From: Megaustenia siamemsis
Lineage: Eukaryota > Mollusca > Gastropoda > Stylommatophora > Ariophantidae
Length of the DNA: 64,000 bases
Direction: 5' to 3'
NCBI GenBank assembly: GCA_032433765.1
Contig: JAVIAB010000073.1
Span: forward strand, 66,086,205 to 66,150,204
Shown piece by piece: positions 1 through 11,002 of the stretch (positions within the stretch are counted from its first letter, which is position 1; each line of letters begins with the position of its first letter). The position numbers were made by a program, and so were the translations under genes. The notes under the pieces are model-generated. The model worked only from the letters and a program-made list of their open reading frames with translations, ran no database searches and was not told the origin of the DNA.

Positions 1-236
1 GAATTAATATCTCATCTCTCAAACAAAGAAAGGTAGCTGCAGTCCCCATTATAACAGTCTCAGCACACACCAAAAGACATAGGCGAAACTGCACATAAAG
101 TGAACACAGTCATCTGTTCCCCTTCATACGATATCATCATTCATTGTAAGCAATCGGAATATTGAACACAATCCGGATGAAACACAGCTCACGGTGTGCA
201 CAGAGCACTTAACTCAGTAGCTCTGACAGCAAGCCG
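1..236. repeat. Dispersed repeat, copy 1
   Basis: This stretch aligns along its length with 27597-27856. Both copies share phrases such as ctcaaacaaagaaaggtarctg-like text, gatatcatcattcattgtaa and cacggtgtgcacagagcac, with scattered substitutions and short indels. No reading frame is conserved between them. The repeat is probably cut by the left edge of the window. Its family is not recognised. Confidence 0.75.
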
Positions 237-644
237 GAAAAAAATAATTAATTTTAATAATAAAAATAATTATAATTAAGCATAACTAATGGTAATTATC
301 AGTAGTAATGAATGTGAGATCTATACTCTCTGTGTTTGTGTACACACTCTACAACATTTACAGCACATAGATTGACATAATATTATAAACAGTGTTGCAC
401 CAAATGAATTAAACACTTCACTCAATAAACCATACAGAACATGAGTAAATAAATCACTCTGAATTTTACACATAATTTTATACTTAATTGACAAAATAAG
501 CAATTAGTACCATTACTAAATGCATCCTACAGAGCTTCAATTAATATTTTATAATTTAAAATATATTTTACAGAACTTCATAAAAATAAATAATCTAGAC
601 CTTCATAAGGTATATAATTAAAAAAAAAAATTTCTTGAGTTTAA

Positions 645-1025
645 ATCATCATCATCATGTGTTGGCGTAGGCAATCATGTTTTTCCACAATATTCTATCT
701 ACAGTGCATCGTATCATTTCTGTTGTTGACTGTTGTCCATGCCATGACACCAAGCTATCCAGTATTTTCTCTCTTTGTCATCCGCAATCTCTTTTCCTTT
801 TATTTTGCTAGTTGTAACCAAGTATTCCAACTTTCCTCTTTTCATGATGTGCCAAAAAAATGTTGATTGTTTCTTTCTGATGTTTTTTAGGAGTTCCCTT
901 TTTGTGTTGTCCTCTTTGAGAACTTCCTCATTTGTCTTTTTAGCTGTCCAGGGAACTTTCAACATTCTTCTGAGAAATCCCATCTCTGTGGCCTCTAATC
1001 ATCTTTCATTTGTTTGTCTACTTAC
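645..1025 (-). mobile_element. Family B/E non-LTR retrotransposon, 3' fragment
   Basis: Read on the minus strand, the sequence encodes the basic C-terminal tail typical of these elements (FLRRMLKVPWTAKKTNEEVL, then LEYLVTTSKIKG). The sense 3' end is an ATG/ATC triplet run seen as atcatcatcatca near 647-659. The same tail occurs at 1560-1905, 15726-16080, 25400-25740 and 46260-46620. It is 5' truncated, and no catalytic domain remains. Confidence 0.75.
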
Positions 1026-1133
1026 TTTGTTGGTCTAATTACTTAATAAATTGTATTAAATAAATATAATATAAATATAACATTTTGGTGAGAAAGTTTC
1101 AATTATATTGTTGTGGCAACTATCACACAAAAG

Positions 1134-1325
1134 CTACTTTAATAAGCTTTTAATAAAGTTGTGGAAATCCTCCAGACTAATGTAGCCTTCTGGGTCTTTG
1201 GTAATTTGGCAGATAAGTGTCTGCAAAACTTCATTATCAGCTGATAGTTGAAAATGTTTGCAGTGGTCTCTTAGGTTCTTCATGCTGATGAAGCCAGTGC
1301 GATCATTACCATACTTGAGGAACAT
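1134..1325 (-). CDS. EF-hand-like C-terminal exon (possible gene end or processed fragment)
   Basis: The open frame of 63 residues ends with TAG at 1134-1136 and contains two EF-hand-like loops: GNDRTGFISMKNL, then TKDPEGYISLEDF. The spacing of about 37 residues matches a paired EF-hand, but several calcium ligands are replaced, so binding is doubtful. The ATG is preceded directly by ttattag, which could be a splice acceptor, so this may be a last exon rather than a whole gene. No upstream exon was recognised; the next sequence on that side is retrotransposon. A calmodulin-superfamily or centrosomal EF-hand protein is possible, but the gene is not identified. It could also be a retroposed fragment. 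Confidence 0.45.
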   Translation of the reverse strand: MFLKYGNDRTGFISMKNLRDHCKHFQLSADNEVLQTLICQITKDPEGYISLEDFHNFIKSLLK

Positions 1326-1389
1326 CTAATAAATTCTAAACTTGTCTGTGATAGCTTCCTTGTTATCAACAGAGGTGAGATGCAGAATG

Positions 1390-1905
1390 GCTCAGGCAAA
1401 TGCAGCTTTCCAAAAAATGAGGAAGATATTGTGCAATCCATTTTGACAATAGAAACAAGAAAAATTGTTCTTATATGTTATGTAGATCCAGTCTTAACAT
1501 ATGGATGTGAATCATGGACAATAGACAAGAAAATCACTGGAGGCTGTAGAAATTTGGTTTTACAGAAGAATGTGGAGAATACAAAGGACAGCTAAGAAGA
1601 GTAATAAAAACATTCTGAAAGAGGCCAAAGTGAAAAGAGAGCCAATTTCCAATATAAGGAAGAAATAATCATAATTTTTTAGCCATGTAATAAGAAGGTA
1701 ACAGCTGGAATATATTATAACAATTGGGAAAGTTGAGGGATAAAGAGATAGAGGGAAGCCAAGAGAAAAGATACCAGACAGCTAAAGAGAATGGCTTGGC
1801 AGAAGTCAACAACAGAAATGATAAATAACTGTCAAGATCGAAAGTTGTGGAGAGACATAATCACTTACACCAGCAGGCATGGTACTTGATGATGATGATG
1901 ACATT
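1390..1905 (+). mobile_element. Family B non-LTR retrotransposon, 3' fragment
   Basis: Decayed plus-strand coding sequence resembles the end of a reverse transcriptase ORF (VLTYGCESWTID, then a basic tail around RTAKKSNKNILKEAKVKRE). It is broken by stops and frameshifts and ends in a gatgatgatgatga tail at about 1887-1901. This is an inactive copy, 5' truncated. Confidence 0.75.
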
Positions 1906-1994
1906 CCTCAATAAATAAACAATAAGGGTTTAGATGAGTGACATGATATCTCATCTTTAAATTCTTTAAGATATCTTTATCAATTTTTAATTCA

Positions 1995-2172
1995 TTCAAC
2001 TTTAGCTGAGTTGGCCGTGTGCTCTAGCGTTTGGTTCTCATGTCAAGATGCTGTGCCCAGCAGTACGGGTTCTATCCTGCTTTAGACCATCTATTGTTCT
2101 TTGTTTTTTCTGTTGATTATTTGTGATACTTTTTCAGAATGTTGTAAACATACCTCTTTCCCTGAAGTTATT
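1995..2172 (+). mobile_element. tRNA-derived SINE (SINE-2), decayed copy
   Basis: The head resembles a tRNA gene, with A-box-like ttagctgagttggc and B-box-like gggttctatcc. It is followed by a tail (attgttctttgttttttctg ... gtaaacatacctctt) also found at 7890-8065. Sharing of both parts in two places supports a SINE rather than a tRNA gene. Confidence 0.6.
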
Positions 2173-2370
2173 CGCTGATCTATCAGCTCCGAAGTTTCCT
2201 TCTATAATAATATTCATTTATTATTATTTGTCTCCAGTCTATAGCATTTGACATTCTTCATTTCTAAATGCTGCAGCTTTATGTTGTTTGATTCAATTTG
2301 TTATACTCCTGCTGAACACTATCTTTTATGAAGCTACCCTATTTATCTTTAAGCAAAGTAACTTAATTTT

Positions 2371-2492
2371 TAGAAGCAGTGATCTCTGCAATATGTGCCA
2401 CTTTGGCAGGCAAGGTTTCTGTTTTTGAGATTGTAGTTCTGCCGTATGTGCCGTCTTCGGCTTGAAAGGACTATAGATAGATAGATAGAATG
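2371..2492 (-). repeat. 105-bp dispersed core next to (CTAT)n
   Basis: The inverse of this segment matches 7752-7865 and 38327-38432 almost base for base (gtcctttcgagccgaagacg, then aaaacagaaaccttg, then cagagatcactgctt). In each case the CTAT/ATAG microsatellite abuts the same side of the core, here tagatagatagat at 2474-2488. Its function is unknown. Confidence 0.8.
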
Positions 2493-2607
2493 TAACTTAA
2501 TACAAAGTAAGACTGTTTTAAAATATAGGACACTGAAGTAAACTTTTAGCATATAGAATTTACATAGTACCAATTGTTTTATTATTTCTATCTGTTTCTG
2601 CTTCCAG

Positions 2608-2763
2608 TGGTGTGTCTTCCTGGATATTATCCAGTCAACGAAAAGTGTACACCGTGTGGTTATGGAACATACCAACCTAACATGTGGCTTGATTCTTGTA
2701 GCACTTGTCCTCCAGGAAAGACTACATACAAGACAGGGACTTTGAATATCAATGACTGTGAAT
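2608..2763 (+). CDS. Gene 1 exon: six-Cys module 1
   Basis: The exon follows the acceptor tttctgcttccag and ends at donor T|gtatgt, 156 bp, phase 1 on both sides. It encodes VCLPGYYPVNEKCTPCGYGT, then a second half with CSTCPPGKTT and a final Cys before the donor. The pattern C-x10-C-x2-C-x13-C-x2-C-x16-C is that of GCC2/GCC3 ephrin-receptor-like repeats. It is the leftmost exon found; earlier exons must lie upstream because the frame enters from a phase 1 intron. Confidence 0.85.
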
Positions 2764-5700
2764 GTATGTCATTATTTAGATATTTTGATAAGTTAAACAG
2801 AGATACAGAAGCATTACTTTACATTTGATATGTCTCTTGCAAAATAAGCAAATGTAATGTTTCAAACCTATTCTTTTTAATATGAAATGGTTGATGTTTT
2901 ACCAAAGTAATGTCAGTAGGTCAGATTAATTATTACACTATTCATAATGATCACTATAAAAACATAAAGTGTATATAACTTGAGTCATCTATCACATGAA
3001 CAAGACTGTCTTTGAAGATGCTGCATTAAAAAATAGTTGCATGAATAACTGTCATGTTACACTGCCATGTGGTGACTGCCACATTTAATATATTTGTTTT
3101 AAATTTGAAACTTAAACTTACAATTGCAAGCTTTTTAATGAGCACCTACAGCTCATTATTATCTTTGTTGTAACACAATTTCTTGTCATTTTATTTAATG
3201 TTAATTATATAAATAACCAGTTTTGCATGTCTTACTTGAGAAACATGTTTATTTATAGACAACATTTATTTCCTCCTTTATTTTTTCAATTCCCCAACCC
3301 CATGACCTAATTTATTGTTATCTTTTATTTTCAAATTAATTATAAAATATATGAAGCTATTTGATAGTTAATTCACATTTCGAACATAGTTTTAACAAGT
3401 AAAACTCTCAAAATCCTGAAAGTGACTGAACATCTCTGAAGTAATAAAACTTATTCTGCTAACCAACAACCAATGAGGTTACTTCTGCTAACCAACAACC
3501 AATGAGGTTACTTCTGCTAACCAACAACCAATGAGGTTACTTCTGCTAACCAACAACCAATGAGCTTACTTCTGCTAACCAACAACCAATGAGGTTACTT
3601 CTGCTAACCAACAACCAATGAGGTTACTTCTGCTAACCAACAACCAATGAGCTTACTTCTGCTAACCAACAACCAATGAGGTTACTTCTGCTAACCAACA
3701 ACCAATGAAGTTACTTCTGCTAACCAACAACCAATGAGGTTACTTCTGCTAACCAACAACCAATGAGGTTACTTCTGCTAACCTACAACCAATGAGCTTA
3801 CTTCTGCTAACCTACAACCAATGAGCTTACTTCTGCTAACAAACAACCAATGAGGTTACTTCTGCTAACCAACAACCAATGAGGTTACTTCTGCTAACCA
3901 ACAACCAATGAGCTTACTTCTGCTAACCAACAACCAATGCGGTTACTTCTGCTAACCAACAACCAATGAGGTTACTTCTGCTAACCAACAACCAATGAGG
4001 TTACTTCTGCTAACTAACAACCAATGAGGTTACTTCTGCTAACCTACAACCAATGAGCTTACTTCTGCTAACCAACAACCAATTAGGTTACTTCTGCTAA
4101 CCTACAACCAGTGAGCTTACTTCTTCTAACCTACAACCAATGAGCTTACTTCTGCTAACCAACAACCAATGAGGTTACTTATGCTAACCTTCAACCAATG
4201 AGCTTACTTCTGCTAACCGACAACCAATGAGGTTACTTCTGCTAACCAACAGTTAGTGCGGTTACTTTCTAACATCTAATCTTAAGTCACAGGTAGTAGT
4301 TACAGGACAAATAAAGAATTTGAAAAATGCTGATTATTATAGAGGGCAGTGAGAATTATTACACTAGATTACTGAGATTTCCAGCAGTGCCAATTCAGTT
4401 CACCAAGGAAAAAAAAACTGATATACTTGAGTCAGACTCCACAGTGACAGATTACCATGTTGTATAACAACTTTTAAAATACACAGAGAGGAACTAAAGT
4501 AAACAGAAGCTGCAAGTAATGAGCTTAACTAAACTAGCAACAATGAATTTTAGCTGTGGTCTGGCATAATCTAAAAGACTTCATCATGCACACTGGAGGA
4601 GAATAATGTGCCCTTCACCCACCACACATGTGATGTGAAACTATATGATGAGACAAATCCAGAAAAAAGCAGTGGATTTCATCAGGGAGTCTAGAATTCA
4701 AGTCTTAATTGAATGATGAGCAAGCAAAAAAATGTTAATGAAACAGATATAATGCAACAGGAGTAATAGCATTTATGAAAAAATCAATGTCTATATCTGT
4801 GTGGATGAAAGGGACAAAAAACCATTCATAAAATGTACATCCAGCTATAAAATCCTGAAATCTGAAGTAGAAAAAGCTATAAAAACAATGAAAAAGGGAA
4901 AAGCAGCAGGACCTGACAATATACAGATAGAGATGATACAAGCACTAGAAGATTTTGGAATTGAAGTGATCACAGACATATGCAATGACATATACCATAC
5001 AGGATACATATCAAATGAACTAAAAACATTAACTTTTATTGCATTGCCTAAAAAGAATGGTGCAGTTGAATGCAGCGATTTTAGAACAATAAGCCTAATG
5101 AGCCAGGTAACCAAAATTTTACTAATAGTTATACAAGGAAGGATTCAGAATAAAATTAATAATGAATTAGATGAACAGCAATTCGGATTCAAGAAAAACA
5201 GTGGGACAAAAGAAGCCATATTCAGCATGAGGACATTGATGAAAAGTACATAGAAGTAAACAAACCAATATATGCCTGCTTCATAGACTACACCAAAGCA
5301 TTTGATAGAATACACCATAATCAACTTATAGACTGCCTAAAAGATATAAATCTGGATGACACAGACATACGACTGATATGTAATTTGTACTGGGAGCAAA
5401 CAGCAATAATAAAATATAACAAGGAGAACTCTACACTCATTGATATAAAAAGAGGAGTAAGACATGGATGCATCCTATCACCAAGCTTGTTCAATTTATA
5501 CACTGAGCAAATCTTTAAAAACATCACTGAGATGCCAGGCCTAAACATAAATGGGAAGATAATCAATAACCTAAGATATGCTGATGATACTGTACTACTA
5601 GCAGAAAATCCTAAAGATCTACAACAATTGCTTAATGTGATAAACATGACAAGTAAGAAATATGGACTAGATATGAATATCAAAAAGACTAAAACTATGA

Positions 5701-8700
5701 CCATAAACAAAGGAAATTCTCAAGACCTACAATTAAATATCAAAGTTGAAGGAATACATCTAGAGACAGTTCAGAACTACAACTACCTGGGACATACTAT
5801 AACCAGTGATGGAAAATGTACAACTGAAATAAATAAAAGATTAGGTATGGCAAAAAGTAATTTCAATGCCATGAAAAATATACTAACATCAAAACAAATA
5901 ACAACAGGGCTAAAACTAAGAATAGCAAAATGTTACATCTTCTCAATATTCCTGTATGGTGCAGAAACATGGACATTAGACCAGAAAACAGAACAGAAAA
6001 TTGAGGCCTTTGAAGAGTGGATATACAGAAGAATAGGTAGAATTGGATGGAAAGAAAAGAAAACAAACGAGGAAGTTTTAGGACGAACTAAGGGTGAAAA
6101 AAGAGCTACAAAACATAATAGAGCAAGACAAATACAATTTTTGGTCATGTTAAAAGACACAACAGTCTAATAAAAGTAATATTAGAGGGGAAAATACAAG
6201 GTAAAAGATGCAGAGGCAGACCAAGACTAACATGGACGAGTAACATCAAAAGATGGACAAGTCAGCCTATGACAATCTGCACCATCAAAGCAAGAGACAG
6301 AGTGGAATGGCGCTCCATGGTAGCCAACCTTCGATGCAGAGAAGGCACCCAATGATAATGATGATATCTGTGTATGTCACTTTTATCAGTATTAATATTT
6401 GAATATCTGCTGCACACTTTATCCTAAATACAAAAAAAACCTACAATAAATAATCTTAGCCCGGACTAAATACAGTGTACCAATAACATTGTATTTAGTC
6501 AGGATTAAGATTATTTATTGTAGTTTTTTTTTTTATTTAGGATAAAGTGTTTTTTATTTTCTGCTTTGTACATGTGGTTGAAAGTTGTAATAATGGCTTG
6601 CTTCTTCACTATCAGCTGTTCTCTGTTTATTATGAATGTAGCTCAAAAGACTTCTTGATGTGTTCATTAGTCAACAGAGCTAACTTCATTGCATATAGGG
6701 CAGCCCTGAAGGTGCTCATGTCCTTCAGCAGGTGGCAGTGAATGCACATGTTAATGGATGTTGTTCCTCTCTGGTTAAACAAACCTCTTTTAGACCCTTA
6801 GTGGTTACTTCCTGTTGCTAGTGCCATGTTTGATTCCAAATGCCATAAAATATTGCTATTTTCACAAATTATTATGCATGCCTTTTATCAAAGTAATCAT
6901 CGCTGATTGAGTTGAGTATGTTTCCCCCTTATCTGCAATGAATGCTTCCAATATGTGCACCCTTGAAACTAATTTATCATCTCCTCTTTTTCAATTCCCT
7001 GTTTGTTCAGAACATTGTATTCCTACAAGCGCTTGAAAGTTTGATTTTGCTTCTTGATTTGATTTGTAATCAAGAGCAATAGAAAAAATAACCATTACCA
7101 AAAATGTGTTAGGCATATAACTGGAAACAGCCTGAGAGATGAAGGCAGAAATTAAGAACTGAGAAAAAAGCTGGAAAAAATTCCCACCATTGTTTACTTA
7201 AAGAAACAATAGAAAAAGTGGTTTGACCACAAGATAAGTCAATAAGATCACAATGCAACAAACCTTCAACAAATGATTTGAGAACACCAGACCCAAGGGT
7301 TAACTATGAAAAAGATGAATTGATGAAATATTATACACTAGGAAATATAACAGCAGGAAAGGACAACAGAAGAGCAAAAGACTGCAAACTGTATTTCCCC
7401 TTGACTCTGACAGACAAATGTGGAAGGAAAGAAAAAGATATTCTATCTACTCATACCTAAGCCATTAGTTTTGAACCTTGAAGCATGAGCTGTGAATCTG
7501 TTAACAACAGCACAGCTTAAATATGAATGGATTATAATATTCTTCATCTTCTGTTGCTGCACACACATCAATTTTAATAAGTTCAAAGAAACCATTGAAA
7601 AGATGAATACTGATGATATCTCCATATAGCTTATTCAGGTATGGTGTTAGTGACCACAAGATCCTTCTCTGTTTATCAAATGTTGGGCATCTATAAAAAA
7701 AAAAAAAAGTAAAGTGTCCCCTTCACACCAAGTAGCGTATTGGGAATATGGTGTTCTATCTATCTATCTATTGTCCTTTCGAGCCGAAGACGGCACGTAG
7801 GGCAGAATCACAATCTTAAAAACAGAAACCTTGCGTGCCAAAATGTCACATATTGCAGAGATCACTGCTTACAAAATATGGAAACTTGTAATTAGCTGAG
7901 TGGCAGTCTTCCCTAGCGTTTGGCTTTTCGTGGCAAGGTGCTGTGCCACTGAGTACGGGTTCGATCCTGCTTTGGTCCATATATTGTTCTTTGTTTTTTT
8001 TCTGTTGTTGATTATTTGTTATTTTTTCGGAGTGCTGTAAACATACCTCTTCATCTGAATTGATTCAGTGAGATCCTATGTCTAGACCACTTCATATAGC
8101 AGCGAAAAATAGGACTTCCCATGTGCATCTGCATATATTAAAGAACTCTTAGCAGTTAAAGTTGAAAAGAGTAGGCCAGAAATGGTCAGGACAAAATTGA
8201 TAAGGAAAACTACCTTTCTGAAGTGAATGTGTTCATCTGTAGTAGTATAGTAGTAGTAGCCTTTGTCAGTCATATTTGACTATGGATTTTTCAGCGCCCC
8301 TAAAATTTTTTTTTTCTTTTCTTTCGCCATGTATTCTCTTTCTCTAATGAATCTGTCTGCTTCTTGTTTGAGGTGAACCTTTAGAGTGTGTTTCCAGAGA
8401 TTGTGGTCTGCAGCTATGTCTTCCCATGCTGCAGGGTTTATGTTCAGTCTTCATGTCACGTTTACACACATCTACAAATCGAAGTTTGGGCGCCCCCTAG
8501 TTCTTTTACCATCTGCCAGTTGTCTGTAGAGTATATCTTTTGGTATGTGGCCATCTTTCATACGGGGTACATGGCCAAGCCAGTGTAACCTACGTTGTTT
8601 GAGCAGCGTGTAGATATTAGGGAGGCCTGTGCAAGTCATGACCTCCACGTTTGTCACTTTATCCTTCCAGGTGATACCAAGAATACGGTGCAGACATCGC

Positions 8701-10958
8701 ATATGGAATGCATTTAGCCTTCTCACCTGCTTTACATAGGTTGACCAAGATTCGTTGCCATACAGGAGGATACTAATTATGCAGGCATTGTACACTGCAG
8801 CTTTTGTTTTAATTGTCAGTTTGCTGTTTTGCCAGACACACCTAGAAAGACGGGCAAAGGTGGTAGCAGCTTTACCAATGCAAGTATCAATTTCTGTTGA
8901 TCTGAAAGGCACAGATATTATGGCTTTGTCATAAATTAGCAATACAATGCACCACACCCACTAAAAGGGTGAACACTAAGAAGAAAAATATGATTGATTA
9001 GCATATACATTTTTGCTCAGTTTGTTTTCTTTACTATGGTGTTAACTAAACTGTTTAGGTCAATCATTGGCTTAACTCTCCCATATAATATATTTTGTCT
9101 ACCATGATTTTCAAAGTAATCCTATCATTTTCTTATTCTTATATGTTTATAATAATAACTTGTGTTTGTTAACATAGATTTCCTGACCTAGAAATGTTTG
9201 TTACTTCCCACAGTTAATTGCACTCTTGGTGAAGGGCTTATCAACAGTACCTGTAGAATGTGTGAGGTTGGATTCTATAATGACAAGAGTGATCCAAGTC
9301 GTAGAGATTGCACTCAGTGCCCTATGGGTAAAATAACATTACAAGAGGGAGCAAAATCTGTCACAGAGTGTAACATAGGTAAGTCTTGAGGAAGAACATT
9401 GTTACCCTACAGTTTGTGTGGCTCAAGTAAAAAAAATGTGAAATAATCTTGTAGATGTGCACATCTACAAAACTGTTATTTTAAGTCTTTCTTATTCTAC
9501 ACACAGGGCCTTGTTTTCTATATAACGATGACTACTTTAGTTCTGGGATAACTCTGTGAGCACTTTGTGAAGATTCACTACTGGCAATATTCATCTAGGT
9601 TAATAAAAAAGTTTTAAACAAAACACCATCGATCACAACCATTGCTAGTAAAAAGTCAGAGTGACATACAAATTTAAACATGATTTAAGAAAACTATGAG
9701 CATGATTGACTGATTGCCACGAGTTGGTACGGGCTTGCTGCTCTTTGATGCATTAGATGTGGCGGGTTGTAATGGATTTTTTGACATTCCCGGCTCTTAC
9801 TGGAGAGGTTGAAGTTTGTCTGTCCCAGGCTATGCTGGGAAACTACTAGACCAGCCCAGAGGTACTACAATACTGGGTCCTCTATATCAGTAACAGCCAC
9901 CACTACGGGGAACATGGCAATCATAGCTTCTGTTAGTCAGCCTGTTTTGACACAGACTGTTACCAGGGGAGACCGCGAGGAGGTAGAAATGCTAGGTCTT
10001 GGTCGGCTGATGGTGTGCCGACCCTGCTATTGCGACCATAGGTCGCAGGCGCTTGTGCTACCCCTATGAGCCGTGATAGCTCAGTGGTTAGTGAACAGGA
10101 CTACAAAGGACAAGAAGTAGGGTTCGATCCCAACCGACAGCTTCTGGATTCACCCAGCCTTTAATAGGTACCGGATTTTTTTCTGGGAAAGTAAAGCGTC
10201 ACGGGCGTAATACCGACTACATTACCCAAAAATCATGTGCTGAAGGTCTGTAAAATTTATGGTCACTAACACCATATTCCCTATACACCACTTGACGTGA
10301 CGGGGGCACTTTACTTTTTTTTAAATAAGAAAACTGTGTGTTGCACAGAGATTTAAAAATAATATCTGTAATAATTATCTTCTTCTATCCTTCCTCTATT
10401 GTCGTTGGTGTCAATAACTATGTAGGTTACAATTCATTTATATTTCAGTGGTGTCGCTGTGACGCATAGTTATTTTAAAAAATATTAATTCTTGTTTCCA
10501 ATAACACAGTAGGAATACTTGATATCTTGGTTGGGTCAATAGTGCACATGTGCCAAAATTACATATCAGCTGCTCACTAAAATGCTATTAAAATTTGTTA
10601 CTAATTTATTTTATGTCCTGTAGATGAGAATATTTAAGAGAATAATACCAAATTATCAAATTAATATCATTAAATTCTGTTTTAAATGTTTGCAGAAGAT
10701 GTATTTTAAAAAGCATTTAGGAACTATATTTTACCGAGGTATAACAATGAAGGGAGCCGCGATAGCTCAGTGGTTAGTGAACTGGACTACAAAGGACAAG
10801 AGGTAGGGTTCAATCCCAACCGACGGCTTCCGGGTTCACCCAGCCTTAAATGGGTACCGGATTTTTTTCTGGGAAAGTAAAGCGACATGGGCATAATACT
10901 AACCACATAACCCCAAAAATAATGTGCTGAAGGTCTGTAAAATATATGGTCACTAACA

Positions 10959-11002
<44 letters not shown>

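Noticed and set aside
3454..4268. CRISPR array
   Set aside because: The units are directly adjacent with no unique spacers, and the host is an animal; it is a minisatellite.
10081..10140. tRNA gene at the A box/B box match
   Set aside because: The same head is joined to the same downstream body in other copies and lacks a convincing acceptor stem, so it is a SINE head.
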